Made by a program: the position numbers and the translations under genes. This document shows positions 54,940 to 64,000 of a stretch of DNA of 64,000 nt, one piece after another; position 1 is the stretch's first letter; the number at the start of each line of letters is the position of its first letter. Location of the stretch: contig NZ_JAJSSH010000011.1 of assembly GCF_021403115.1 (NCBI RefSeq), positions 62,001 to 126,000 of the forward strand, read 5' to 3'. Origin of the DNA: Sphingobium sufflavum. GTDB taxonomy: Bacteria; Pseudomonadota; Alphaproteobacteria; Sphingomonadales; Sphingomonadaceae. The notes beneath the pieces were generated by a model that had not been told where the DNA came from, made no database searches, and was given only the letters and a program-made list of their open reading frames with translations.

Positions 54940-56946
54940 ATGAAACCATCCATTCTCGCGCTCAGCGCCGTCGTCCTGGCCGCCGCCGCGCCTGTCCGTG
55001 CACAGGGGGCTACAGACGCCGGAGAGGAAAATCGCGGCACGATCATCGTCGTTGGACATAAGGCGACGGACGATGCGGAGGCGCAGGTGCGCCGGACTGC
55101 CGGCGGCGCGGACGTCGTGCCCTATAGCGATTACGCCGATCGCTCGCTCGTATCGCTGCGCGATACGCTGGCCTTCTCGCCAGGCGTCTACACCCAGCCG
55201 CGCTTCGGACAGGAGGTGCGAATTTCCATTCGCGGTTCCGGTCTGTCGCGCGGTTTCCACATGCGGGGACTCACGCTGTTGCAGGACGGCATTCCCATCA
55301 ACCTTGCCGACGACAATGGCGACTTTCAGGAATTGGAGCCGATCTTCTTCGACCATCTGGAGGTCTATCGCGGCGGCAATGCCCTCCGCTTTGGATCGGG
55401 CACGCTGGGCGGCGCCATCAATGGCGTGACACCCACGGGACGGGATGCGCCGGGTCTCTATCTGCGCGGCGATTTCGGCAGCTATAATATGGTGCGCGGC
55501 CTGGCTTCGCTGGGCGGCGTATCAGGCCCCGCCGACTATTGGTTCGGGCTCAGCGCGGACAGCTCAGACGGTGACCGCGATCATGCCAAGCGCCACAGCG
55601 TCCGCTTCAACGGCAATGTGGGTTTGAAACTGTCCGACATCGTCTCGACCCGCTTTTACGCAAGTGTCACCCATCTGAAGCAGCAGCTTCCCGGAGCCCT
55701 GACGGCAACAGTCGCACTCACCGCTCCGCGTACCGGCAATTTCGTATCGGACCAGCAGCGCAACATCGATTCCTTACGCTTCCAGAATCGCACCACATTC
55801 GACTGGGGGGCAACGACACTGAATGTCGCCCTCTTTGCCAATGTGAAGGATCTCTACCATCCGATCTTTCAGGTCATCGACCAGGGATCGACCGACTATG
55901 GGGCGATGGCACGGCTGGAGCATGAAGCCGGCCCTATCTCCTTCACGCTGGGCGGCGAAATCCGCCGCGGCAGCACGCGGGCGCGCCAATATGTGAACGT
56001 CAACGCGGCGCGCGGCGCACTGACCTTTGACGCCGATCAGGACGCACGCACCGCCAACCTCTATGGAGAAGCGCGTATCAAGGCGACCGACTGGCTGACG
56101 CTTATCGCTGGCGGCATCTATGCCGATGGCTTGCGCAAACGCACTGTCCGGTTCAGCAGCACGCCAACACAGGACGGCCGCATAGCATTCAACCAGTTCT
56201 CGCCGAAATTCGGCCTGCTGATCGACGCCTCGCCTGATATCCAGCTTTTCGCCAATTATAGCCGCTCGGCTGAATTCCCCGGCTTCGGCGAGGTGTTTCA
56301 GACTGTGGGCACCACCAGCGCTTTTATAGGCGCCATCCAGCCGCAACGTGCCTGGACGGCTGAGGTTGGCACGCGTGGACGAAAGGGTTGGGCGAGCTGG
56401 GACATCGCCCTCTATCGCGCGGATCTGCGCGGCGAGATGCTGCAACATAACACCGCAGCCGGTCTTGTGCCCGCCGCCACCTTTAACGCCGACCGCACCA
56501 TCCATCAGGGCGTGGAGGCAAGTCTCAGCCTCGAACCCGTAAGCTGGCTGCGTTTTCGGCAGGTCTGGCAATATTCGGATTTCCGCTTCAACGGTGATAC
56601 CGCGTTCGGCAACAACCGGCTGCCCGTCATTCCGCGCCATGTGCTTCGCAGTGAAATCCGGGCGGGGACGGAAGCGCTGCACATCGCGCCCAATCTCGAA
56701 TGGGTGCCGCAAGGCCCTTATGCCGACTATGCCAATACCACACGTACGCGAGGCTATGCGCTAATCGGCCTGTCAGCGGGCGCGACGGTAAAGGAAGGTA
56801 TCGACCTGTTCCTCGACGTGCGCAATATCACTGGCAAGAAGGCGATCGGCGACATCTCCGCCGTGCTGACTGCGACGCCTTCGTCCGCCATCTATTATCC
56901 GGTTGAACGCACCGCCGTCTACGGCGGCGTCCGGGTACGTTTCTGA
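54940..56946 (+). CDS. TonB-dependent receptor, copper-cluster linked
   Basis: A 668-residue TonB receptor with signal peptide (SILALSAVVLAAAAPVRAQ). The plug shows IIVVGHKATDD, LRDTLAFSPGVYTQPRFGQ, ISIRGSGLSRGFHMRGL and VYRGGNALRFGSGTLGGAING; the barrel closes YGGVRVRF with terminal Phe. AAAAAGGGGAAATCC precedes ATG 54940. It follows SCO with a 38-bp gap, so it may import copper (possibly with a chelator) for the chaperones, or be a siderophore receptor. Codon and base use are visibly less GC-rich than in the first 50 kb. Confidence 0.9.
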   Translation: MKPSILALSAVVLAAAAPVRAQGATDAGEENRGTIIVVGHKATDDAEAQVRRTAGGADVVPYSDYADRSLVSLRDTLAFSPGVYTQPRFGQEVRISIRGSGLSRGFHMRGLTLLQDGIPINLADDNGDFQELEPIFFDHLEVYRGGNALRFGSGTLGGAINGVTPTGRDAPGLYLRGDFGSYNMVRGLASLGGVSGPADYWFGLSADSSDGDRDHAKRHSVRFNGNVGLKLSDIVSTRFYASVTHLKQQLPGALTATVALTAPRTGNFVSDQQRNIDSLRFQNRTTFDWGATTLNVALFANVKDLYHPIFQVIDQGSTDYGAMARLEHEAGPISFTLGGEIRRGSTRARQYVNVNAARGALTFDADQDARTANLYGEARIKATDWLTLIAGGIYADGLRKRTVRFSSTPTQDGRIAFNQFSPKFGLLIDASPDIQLFANYSRSAEFPGFGEVFQTVGTTSAFIGAIQPQRAWTAEVGTRGRKGWASWDIALYRADLRGEMLQHNTAAGLVPAATFNADRTIHQGVEASLSLEPVSWLRFRQVWQYSDFRFNGDTAFGNNRLPVIPRHVLRSEIRAGTEALHIAPNLEWVPQGPYADYANTTRTRGYALIGLSAGATVKEGIDLFLDVRNITGKKAIGDISAVLTATPSSAIYYPVERTAVYGGVRVRF

Positions 56947-56987
56947 CCATGGCGAGCCACACCACCGATTTCACAGGATATGACTCC

Positions 56988-59123
56988 ATGAAAGCCATCC
57001 TGCATATGGCTGCGGGCGCGATCCTCGTGACCGCGTCGCCCGTCATCGCCCAGACTCCGCAGAACAAGCAAAATGGCGCCGCGCATCAGGCGCCTAGCTG
57101 GATCAACGCCGATATTGTCGTAACCGGGGAGCGTCTGTCCTACAGCAGCCCAAATTCCGGATCGGCCACGCGCACCGATACGCCTCTCCTCGAAATCCCG
57201 CAGTCGGTCCAGGTCATCACTCGTTCGCTGATCCAGGAGCAGGATCGCCGCACGCTGGGCGAGGCGCTGGTCAATGTCTCGGGCGTGGTGCCGACACGGT
57301 CCGAGGAGATGGTGCTGATCCCGCCGCTCGTGCGGGGCTTTCCGGCCGAAGTCTATCTGGACGGTCTGCCCATCTATGCTGGCAATCAGCAGGCGTTCGA
57401 TCCGAGCAGCCTTGCGGGTGTCGAGCGGATCGAGGTACTCAAGGGTCCGAGCGCCACGCTCTACGGCGGCGGTCTGGGTACGCCGCTCGGCGGTATCATC
57501 ACTATCGAATCCACCCGCCCCGGCGACAAGCTCGGCGGATATGTCGCAATGCGCGGTGGCAGCTTTTCGACCTGGAACCCCTATGGCGACATCAATGTGC
57601 CGCTGGCATCGGGCATAGCGGCAAGGGTATCGGCCGAATATCAGAGCAATGACAGCTGGATCGATCAGGTCCATGGGCGACGCTGGTCCGTCCAGCCCAG
57701 CCTGTCCTTCCAGATCGGTCCACGCACCGACCTTCTCCTCCAGAGCCAGTTCAACCACCGTGCGCAGCTCGAATATTCGGGCTTGCCGGCAGAACAGGCG
57801 CTGGCCGGGCTGATCGACCGCAATGCCTTCCCCGGCTCCCCCAAGGGTCAGCCGCTGACCACCAACAACAACCAGATGGTTCTGGCGACGCTGCGCCATG
57901 GCGTTACCGATGACGTCAAGCTGACTGTCAGCGGGCGCTACTATAACAGCTCGATCCGCGAGAGCGGCAGCTTCATCAGTCCGGATTTCTTCGCGCCCGA
58001 TCCGACCACGCCGACCGTCTATCCGACCATCCCGATCACGATGATCACCGACACCAGGGAGGCGACATTCGACGCCAACCTGGCCGCAAAAGCCTACATG
58101 CTGGGCGGATCGCACAGCCTTATGGCTGGCATCGACTATGACTGGACCAGCTTTTCCAGCGCCATGGGGCTGTTCGTCAGCAATACGCCCGGCGGAACGA
58201 TCGACCTTGCCAATCCTGTCTATGACGCGACGTTCACACCGCAATTGCCCGTCAATTCCTCGCAGGTGGATCATTATCAGACCTTCGCGGCCTATGTTCA
58301 GGATCAGGCGTCCTACGGCAGGCTCCATGTGACGGGAGCACTGCGCTACACGGTGCTCAAATTCCGCGAGACCAGCAATATCGGCGTCGCAAATGAGGAA
58401 ACCTATCACCGCGTCTCGGCCCGGATCGGCGCCACCTTCGATGTCGCACCTGGCGTCGCGCTCTTTGCAGGTTATGCGACCGCGTTCCGGGCTGCCTTCG
58501 GCTTCGTCGGCGTGGGATCGCCGAAGCCAGAGACGTCTCGCAATATCGAAGGCGGGCTGAAGCTGGCGCTCCCCAAGGCCGGTCTGTCAGGCACGATTTC
58601 GGTGTTCGACCAGACCCGTGACAATGTCGCGACAGCGGATCCCGGCAATCCGGGCTTCTACATTCAGACCGGCAGCCAGCGCGCACGCGGGCTGGAAGCG
58701 GATATCGTTTGGGAGCCCACGCCCGCAATCTCCCTCCTCGCCAATTATGCTTACACGGACACCAAAGTAACCGCGGACAGTACAATCCCGGTGGGCAGCG
58801 AGTTGACGCGCGTCCCTCGGAATAGCGGGCGCATCGCCGTCCGCTACCGGGTGCTGACCGGTCCAGCCAAAGGCCTGTCGTTCGGGGCGGGTGTCACCGC
58901 GCTGAGCGCACGTCAGCTCACATTGCCGAACACGGTCAGAGTACCGGGATATGCGGTCATAGACGCGCAGGCTGCTTATGACGTCGGCCGATTTACGATC
59001 CAGGTTTCGGCGATCAATCTCGGTGGAAGCCGGGCGTTCGACAGCTATCAATATTTCGGCAATCCGCTCGTGATGCCTGTCCAGCCGCCTTCGGTCTATG
59101 TCACACTCAAGGCAAAGATCTGA
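56988..59123 (+). CDS. TonB-dependent siderophore-type receptor
   Basis: A receptor of 711 residues from the chosen start. Signal peptide KAILHMAAGAILVTASPVIAQ, then ADIVVTGERLSYSSPNSGS, TPLLEIPQSVQVITRSLIQEQ (the typical siderophore-receptor plug text) and VEVLKGPSATLYGGG-type motif (IEVLKGPSATLYGGGLG). The barrel ends PPSVYVTLKAKI. ATG 56988 is preferred with AGGA nearby; ATG 56949 would give a non-signal extension. It lies 41 bp after the previous receptor gene, and the next gene codes an esterase-like hydrolase that may open ferric-siderophore esters. Confidence 0.9.
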   Translation: MKAILHMAAGAILVTASPVIAQTPQNKQNGAAHQAPSWINADIVVTGERLSYSSPNSGSATRTDTPLLEIPQSVQVITRSLIQEQDRRTLGEALVNVSGVVPTRSEEMVLIPPLVRGFPAEVYLDGLPIYAGNQQAFDPSSLAGVERIEVLKGPSATLYGGGLGTPLGGIITIESTRPGDKLGGYVAMRGGSFSTWNPYGDINVPLASGIAARVSAEYQSNDSWIDQVHGRRWSVQPSLSFQIGPRTDLLLQSQFNHRAQLEYSGLPAEQALAGLIDRNAFPGSPKGQPLTTNNNQMVLATLRHGVTDDVKLTVSGRYYNSSIRESGSFISPDFFAPDPTTPTVYPTIPITMITDTREATFDANLAAKAYMLGGSHSLMAGIDYDWTSFSSAMGLFVSNTPGGTIDLANPVYDATFTPQLPVNSSQVDHYQTFAAYVQDQASYGRLHVTGALRYTVLKFRETSNIGVANEETYHRVSARIGATFDVAPGVALFAGYATAFRAAFGFVGVGSPKPETSRNIEGGLKLALPKAGLSGTISVFDQTRDNVATADPGNPGFYIQTGSQRARGLEADIVWEPTPAISLLANYAYTDTKVTADSTIPVGSELTRVPRNSGRIAVRYRVLTGPAKGLSFGAGVTALSARQLTLPNTVRVPGYAVIDAQAAYDVGRFTIQVSAINLGGSRAFDSYQYFGNPLVMPVQPPSVYVTLKAKI

Positions 59124-59139
59124 AGGCAGAGAAGAAGCT

Positions 59140-60051
59140 ATGGGGCAGTTATCCAAATTGGCGTGCCTCGGCATTGCGGTCACGCTTCTGGCAACGACAG
59201 CGAACGCACGAGCAGATGAGCCGGGCGGGTCGATCATATCGCTCTCTCCCGCAGGCGCAGGTGCATCGCTTGGCGTGCCGGAAATCCGGGAGAAGGATGA
59301 AAAGACGGGCGACATGATGATCCGCAACGTGAGCGAGCCCACCTTGGAACTCTTCCGCCCCGCCCCCGGCCGCGCGAACGGCACAGCCGTGATTGTTGCA
59401 CCCGGAGGCGGCTTCGTTGGGCTGGGCTATGACGCCGGAGGGACGGCGGTCGCGCGCGCACTCGCGCTGCAAGGCGTCACCGCGTTCGTGCTGAAATATC
59501 GTACGATCCGAAGCGCTCCCGATCCGATGCAGATGCCCGAAGTCCATATGAAGGAGATGGAAAGGATCATGGCGCGGGCGAAGAGCGGCACACCGGTCGA
59601 AGTGCCGCCCTTCGCCGGGGAACCGCATGCGGTGGAGGACGGCGCCCGTGCCATGGCAATCGTGCGCCAGCGCGCGACTGAATGGGGCGTCGATCCAAAA
59701 CGGGTCGGCTTTATCGGCTTTTCCGCAGGAGCCTATCTCGCCGCCGATTTGGCGATCGGAGATAAGGCATTACGACCGGATTTTGTCGCCTTGTTTTACG
59801 GGGGTTTACGAACACCTGTCCCCTCCGATGCTTCTCCAGCCTTCATCGCTGCGGCAGCGGATGACGAATATCAGCCGGATGATGCCACACAGCTCTATGC
59901 CACATGGCGAAAGGCGGGCGTGCCGGCGGAACTCCACGTCTATGAGCGTGGCGGGCACGGCTTCGATCTCAAGCCCAATGGCAAGACAAGCGGTCACTGG
60001 TTTGACGAGTTGCTCTGGTGGATGCAGTCTCGTGGCCTTATGAGGGCCTAG
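59140..60051 (+). CDS. Secreted alpha/beta hydrolase
   Basis: A 303-residue alpha/beta hydrolase with signal peptide (LACLGIAVTLLATTANARA). VIVAPGGGFVGLGYDAGGTA is the oxyanion loop, GFIGFSAGAYLAADLA has the nucleophile Ser, and YERGGHGFDLKP the His; DDEYQPDDA carries the acid. It resembles the hydrolase at 31715-32638 in layout and motifs. GAGAAG precedes ATG 59140. Behind two TonB receptors it could be an esterase for imported chelates or acyl compounds. Confidence 0.83.
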   Translation: MGQLSKLACLGIAVTLLATTANARADEPGGSIISLSPAGAGASLGVPEIREKDEKTGDMMIRNVSEPTLELFRPAPGRANGTAVIVAPGGGFVGLGYDAGGTAVARALALQGVTAFVLKYRTIRSAPDPMQMPEVHMKEMERIMARAKSGTPVEVPPFAGEPHAVEDGARAMAIVRQRATEWGVDPKRVGFIGFSAGAYLAADLAIGDKALRPDFVALFYGGLRTPVPSDASPAFIAAAADDEYQPDDATQLYATWRKAGVPAELHVYERGGHGFDLKPNGKTSGHWFDELLWWMQSRGLMRA

Positions 60052-60058
60052 AAAGCCC

Positions 60059-60085
60059 GTCGGAAGGAACGCTCTTTGGTCCGAC
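60059..60085 (+). terminator. Weak hairpin after the hydrolase gene
   Basis: GTCGGA (60059-60064) and TCCGAC (60080-60085) can pair around a 15-nt loop, a few bases past the stop. The stem is short and no U-run follows at once. The remaining gap to 60258 (convergent genes) shows no gene, tRNA or further clear structure. Confidence 0.3.
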
Positions 60086-60258
60086 GCTCCTTTCTCGTCC
60101 GACCCTTTTTGGACGTTCAGTCGCCGATTTTCGATTCCCAGATTCGGACGGTCCGCTTCTAACGCCAGAGCTGTTTAATCTCTAGCGCGGTTAGGATCAT
60201 CCAGGGTAGCAAAAGCTAAATGCGTCGCAGGTCAGGACAATCTCTTCAGGCACATTTC

Positions 60259-61518
60259 TTACGGTAGGCGACCCTCGCTGCAGGTTGGAAAATGTGGGTA
60301 TGGCCCCAGGGTCGAGAGAAGGAGCGCGGCAACCAGAAAGACTGGTACCGCCGACCACAATACCGGATCATAGGTTCTCGCCACATCAAAGACGCGGTTT
60401 GATAGGAGCGGTCCCAATCCTGTCCCAAGCGCCAGCAAGGAATGGATGGTTCCAAACATCACGCCAAAACTACGCTGTCCAAAATAGCGTCCCGCCAAAA
60501 AGACTACGGCACCGAAATTCGCCCCGGAGGCCAGGCTGAAAATGGCCGTTGCGACCGCCGTCGCCATAATCGACCCCGGAATTGCCAATAACGTGATGGG
60601 AAGCACGGTGGACAATAGGGCCGCAGTAGCGGCCACCTTGCCCGCATGGATGCGATCAAGCAGATAGCCTCCACCCAATTTGCCCAGAACGGTCGCCACG
60701 CCGACGATACCCGCCAGCGCCGCCGTCGTGCTGCGCGACAGGCCGCGCTCGCTCAAAATTGGAATATAGTTCAGTGTCAGCGAAACTCCGGCCACGCTGA
60801 AGCAGAAAGCGACCAACGCGATCTTGTAGAAAGCCGGTGAACGAAATCCTTCCCTGACGGTCATCCCGGGCAAGGGTTCTGTCGAAACTTCAACCTTCCC
60901 GTCCGCTCGCCTTCTTCCCCGGTCGGCTTCGCCGCGAAAGAACAGGACGACCAATGGCAACACGACCAGCGCCCAACAGCCCCCCAATGCGAGATATGCG
61001 CTACGCCAGCCGAAATGCTCCACGAAATAATTGCCGATCACCGGGACCAGCGACGCGCTGATCCCCGTACCGCTCAGGACCACTGCGAGCGCCAGTCCGC
61101 GTCCGGCGTGGAACAGACCGGAGATGGTCGCCGTCCACACCGTAGGCATGGCCGCCGTGGCCAGGCCGACAAGCAGCCATAGGGACCACCAGGACCAGAT
61201 GCTGGCGCTGGTCGTCGACATGAGCATCAGGGCGCCGCACAGCAACGCGACCGCTACCATTGCGATCCTGCGCGCGCCTACTCGGTCGATCAGCCACCCC
61301 ATATAGGTCGACAGCGCTACCCCGCAAAAGGCCGTTATGGACAGGCCCGAAGCGATTTCCACTCTGCTCCACTCCAATTCCTGTTCGATGGGCGCCATCA
61401 TGACCCCGATCGAATAGCTAGTGAGAGAGGCAAGTGACATACCCGCAGTAGCGGCGATAACCACTGTCCAGCTACGCCGCCATTCCGCTGCGGCTATACT
61501 CCTAAGAGTGCCCGTCAT
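60259..61518 (-). CDS. MFS transporter paired with a TonB receptor
   Basis: A 419-residue major facilitator protein with about twelve TM segments. GWLIDRVGARRIAMVAVALL is motif A; a hydrophilic centre occurs around residues 200-220 (RGEADRGRRRADGKVEVS); GGYLLDRIHAGKVAATAALLS is the second-half counterpart. It is of the MCT/OFA-like group, as is the transporter at 1974-3269. It starts 3 bp after the stop of the receptor gene, so outer- and inner-membrane uptake of one substrate are likely coupled. Specificity unknown. Confidence 0.87.
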   Translation of the reverse strand: MTGTLRSIAAAEWRRSWTVVIAATAGMSLASLTSYSIGVMMAPIEQELEWSRVEIASGLSITAFCGVALSTYMGWLIDRVGARRIAMVAVALLCGALMLMSTTSASIWSWWSLWLLVGLATAAMPTVWTATISGLFHAGRGLALAVVLSGTGISASLVPVIGNYFVEHFGWRSAYLALGGCWALVVLPLVVLFFRGEADRGRRRADGKVEVSTEPLPGMTVREGFRSPAFYKIALVAFCFSVAGVSLTLNYIPILSERGLSRSTTAALAGIVGVATVLGKLGGGYLLDRIHAGKVAATAALLSTVLPITLLAIPGSIMATAVATAIFSLASGANFGAVVFLAGRYFGQRSFGVMFGTIHSLLALGTGLGPLLSNRVFDVARTYDPVLWSAVPVFLVAALLLSTLGPYPHFPTCSEGRLP

Positions 61519-61521
61519 CCT

Positions 61522-63993
61522 CTAGCGTCCGAGATGATATTTCAGGCGCGCACCGAGCATGCGCGGCTGGTTCGGAATAAATGCATCAAAGCCAAAGGAC
61601 TGGCCGAGCGTCATGAGGTAGAAGCGTTCTTTGGTCACGTTGGTCACGAAGAGACCGACATCGATCGGGCCGTCCATCACGTCGGTCCAGTTGAGATTGA
61701 GGTTCAGATTCTTCTGCGGTGGCAGCCATTGATATTGTGGCGCGCTGCTGGGCGAACCAAAGCTGCTGTCCTGATGGGTGAAGGTCGCCCCGAAGGTGAT
61801 GCGTCCCACGCTCTCGTCCAGCGGCAGGACATAATTGGCCGTGATGCTGTATTTGTTGCGCGGCGTCAGAGGCAGCGGACCGCCGGGTGCCGGAACAGTG
61901 AGTGCTGTAAAGCCGACGGGCGCTGCCGGCAGCGTGATCGACTTCAATTTGGTATCGAGATAGGCATAGCCCACATCGAGCGTCAGGCCGGTAAAGGGCG
62001 TGATGGAGGCATCGACCTCCACCCCCTTGATTGTCGACTTGCCGCCATTGGCGATGCCCGCCGTCGGCACGGCCAGGAACGGGCATTGGGCGGGGTTCGT
62101 GACCAGTTCGGCGGCGGTGCAGGCGACGGTCCCGACCTGTAATTGCTGGTTACTGAAGTCGTTGTAAAAGGCTGCGACATTGAACGTGCCGCGCACCGCA
62201 CCGCGAAAACTGGTCTTTGCGCCGACCTCATAGCTTTCGACCTTTTCCGGGCCCCATGTTTCAAGGCCGTAGCTGTTCACATTGACGCTGCCCTGCCGGT
62301 ATCCGCGCGCATATTTGGCGTAGAGCAATATGTCTTCGGCAGGTTTGTAATCGACATCGATCAGCCATGTCGGTTTCTGCGAGGATACGCGGCGAAGCAG
62401 ATCGCAGCGGGTCGGATCGGCCAGAATCTGCGCGGACGTGCCGCCCTGCACCAATGGCACCGGATTGGTGCAACTGAAGACCGGCGTATTCCCGGCGGGA
62501 AAGTTCGCCTTGTAAGATTCGCCAAGACCAGAGGTGAGATCGGAGGTGTAGCGCAGCCCCGCCGTCACGCTCAGGCTATCGGTCAGCTTGTAGGTGCCCT
62601 GCACATAGAAGCCGAGATTGCGGAAACGATATTTCGCCTGCGAGATGCTGGACGACCCCACCCGCCCCTCCAGATTGCCGCCTGCGCCATTCGACGTGTT
62701 ACGCCCGCGCACATCCTCGCACTGAAAGCGCAGGATATCGACGCAGCGCAGGAACTGCGCATTCTGCGCCGCCTGAAATCCTCCGATCGGCTCGCTGAGT
62801 TCGAGATAGGCGCCGATTTGATAGGTCAACCGGTCGCCGGGTGTTCGGCCCTGCAATTGAAGTTCTTCGGTGAAGGTCGATTGCGCGACGGTGTTGCCGC
62901 TCGCACCGGGGACGATGGTGATGGCATAATTATAGGCTGCGGGACTGCTACCCGGTTCATAACCGCTGTCGCCATAGATGTTCGATGCTTCGGCCAACCG
63001 AAATTCCGCGTAGCTGGCGATATTCTTTATGGTGATCGTATCACTCGCACGCCACGTCGTCGTGTTGATGAGTTGCCACTGGCTGCTACGATGGGATGCG
63101 TTGGGCAGACCATTGGAAACATCATAATAATCGCCACTGGTCGATGCGATCTGTGCGGCATAATTGGCAGCGCGATAACCCGTGGGATTGGAAACCACGA
63201 ACATCTTGGGATAGAAGCCGTTGGTGTTTGACCGGGTGTAGCTGGCGACGAAATAATTTTCGAGATTGGGCGTCAGGTCGGCGACGGCACTGAACCGAAG
63301 CGCCGTATAGTTCACGTCGGCGAAATTGCCGGGACCAACGCCGGAGACATTGCGCAAATAGCCACCCCGCGTCTGCCGGTCGACACCCAGCCGGATGCGC
63401 AAACTGTCCAGAACGGGAATATTCACCACCGCCTGAAGGCGTCGCAGGTCATAATTGCCGACGGATCCTTCGACATAGCCTTCAAGGCTGCCAGTGGGCT
63501 TTTGCGGCACCAGCAGGACAGCGCCGCCCGTGGTATTGCGCCCGAACAATGTCCCCTGCGGTCCCTTGAGTACCTGAACATTCTGGAGGTCGAAGAAAGC
63601 GCCCGGGCCCGCACCATTGCCCGACGTCACCGTACCCTGCGCACGCGGCGCCACCACTTCCGCGAAATAGACGCCTACGGACGGCGATGTCGGCCCCTCC
63701 TGCGTAAAGCCGCGCAGCGCGAATGAGGTGCTTTCCGATCCAAACCGGCTGTTCGTCGTCAGGGAGGGCGTATAGGTCGAGAGGTCGCCTGCGCTCACGA
63801 TATTACGGTTGGTGAGCTGCTGCTGACTGAAGACGGTCATGGAGATGGGTACGTCCTGCAGGCGTTCCTCGACCCGGCGTGCCGTGACCACGATGTCGGC
63901 ATCGCCGGCCTCCTGCGCCTGTGCGGCCACGGCACCGGCCGAGACGAAAAAGGTGGTTGCCAGACAGGCGGACCGGATCAGCGATTTCTTCAT
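61522..63993 (-). CDS. TonB-dependent receptor
   Basis: An 823-residue receptor with signal peptide (SACLATTFFVSAGAVAAQAQ). ADIVVTARRVEERLQDVPIS with plug, TNSRFGSESTSFALRGFTQEG, VQVLKGPQGTLFGRNTTGGAV, and barrel to MLGARLKYHLGR. It resembles the large sphingomonad group often linked to aromatic or xenobiotic uptake. Start 63993 is chosen as MKKSLI; only 7 bp upstream are visible, so promoter and possible regulator lie outside. It is followed at once by the MFS gene. Confidence 0.92.
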   Translation of the reverse strand: MKKSLIRSACLATTFFVSAGAVAAQAQEAGDADIVVTARRVEERLQDVPISMTVFSQQQLTNRNIVSAGDLSTYTPSLTTNSRFGSESTSFALRGFTQEGPTSPSVGVYFAEVVAPRAQGTVTSGNGAGPGAFFDLQNVQVLKGPQGTLFGRNTTGGAVLLVPQKPTGSLEGYVEGSVGNYDLRRLQAVVNIPVLDSLRIRLGVDRQTRGGYLRNVSGVGPGNFADVNYTALRFSAVADLTPNLENYFVASYTRSNTNGFYPKMFVVSNPTGYRAANYAAQIASTSGDYYDVSNGLPNASHRSSQWQLINTTTWRASDTITIKNIASYAEFRLAEASNIYGDSGYEPGSSPAAYNYAITIVPGASGNTVAQSTFTEELQLQGRTPGDRLTYQIGAYLELSEPIGGFQAAQNAQFLRCVDILRFQCEDVRGRNTSNGAGGNLEGRVGSSSISQAKYRFRNLGFYVQGTYKLTDSLSVTAGLRYTSDLTSGLGESYKANFPAGNTPVFSCTNPVPLVQGGTSAQILADPTRCDLLRRVSSQKPTWLIDVDYKPAEDILLYAKYARGYRQGSVNVNSYGLETWGPEKVESYEVGAKTSFRGAVRGTFNVAAFYNDFSNQQLQVGTVACTAAELVTNPAQCPFLAVPTAGIANGGKSTIKGVEVDASITPFTGLTLDVGYAYLDTKLKSITLPAAPVGFTALTVPAPGGPLPLTPRNKYSITANYVLPLDESVGRITFGATFTHQDSSFGSPSSAPQYQWLPPQKNLNLNLNWTDVMDGPIDVGLFVTNVTKERFYLMTLGQSFGFDAFIPNQPRMLGARLKYHLGR

Positions 63994-64000
63994 GCATCTT

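Noticed and set aside
60052..60258. Search for a tRNA or integration site between convergent genes
   Set aside because: No cloverleaf arms or CCA-type end found; only a weak 6-bp hairpin.

Overview
This window looks like a chromosomal segment of a sphingomonad (family Sphingomonadaceae; Sphingobium, Novosphingobium or Sphingomonas-like). The reasons are high GC with strong long shadow reading frames, a complete protocatechuate 4,5-cleavage (lig) gene set whose products read very close to those of Sphingobium SYK-6 as I remember them, four intact TonB-dependent receptors plus the start of a fifth, and sphingomonad-style short palindromic repeats. It is mostly a catabolic region built from tightly packed operons with many ATGA/TGATG overlaps. 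I saw no rRNA, tRNA, CRISPR array, transposase or integrase.

Layout. 1-9.1 kb: an AraC regulator (cut by the edge), a frameshifted M20 hydrolase, then a minus-strand operon of PfkB kinase, RutA-like flavin monooxygenase, isochorismatase-like hydrolase, amidohydrolase and MFS transporter. Diverging from it are an SDR and a second, RutB-like hydrolase. This reads as an oxidative ring-opening or C-N hydrolysis pathway for a nitrogen-containing compound of unknown identity. 9.2-14.7 kb: TauD-type dioxygenase, SBF-type symporter, a haem-oxygenase-like protein coupled to a stand-alone receiver, a 54-residue membrane protein, an EthD-domain protein and a GntR regulator. 14.9-18.3 kb: a single 1,135-residue envelope protein carrying GH18-like, NodB deacetylase and GT2 synthase domains.

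18.4-27.8 kb: the lig regulon. ligK-ligU-ligI run on the minus strand, diverging from a LysR gene with two tandem HTH segments, which is followed by a 6PGDH-like dehydrogenase, ligJ, ligA, ligB, ligC and pobA. Together these convert 4-hydroxybenzoate and protocatechuate to pyruvate and oxaloacetate. 27.9-43.3 kb: a co-directional minus-strand run of about twelve genes: LysR, amidohydrolase, aromatic FAD hydroxylase, GlcG/HbpS protein, VOC extradiol dioxygenase, FAH-family hydrolase, TonB receptor, two esterase-like hydrolases, GH1 glucosidase, a membrane protein and a GH106 alpha-L-rhamnosidase. The set fits import, deglycosylation and ring cleavage of a plant aromatic glycoside such as a flavonoid rutinoside.

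43.6-51.6 kb: a beta-hydroxyacid dehydrogenase fused to a SnoaL-like domain, a divergent GntR regulator, then a degenerate kdp potassium operon. kdpE and kdpC are intact, kdpD carries an amber codon, and kdpB lacks its 5' third and is joined to the first codons of a TonB-receptor gene. 51.6-64 kb has visibly lower GC by eye. It holds a cobalamin riboswitch with a PepSY-type gene and the truncated receptor below it, and, diverging, a copper-type cluster (DUF2946-like, PCu(A)C, SCO) with two TonB receptors and a hydrolase. It ends with a TonB receptor-MFS pair. The junction near 51.6 kb is a clear rearrangement scar.
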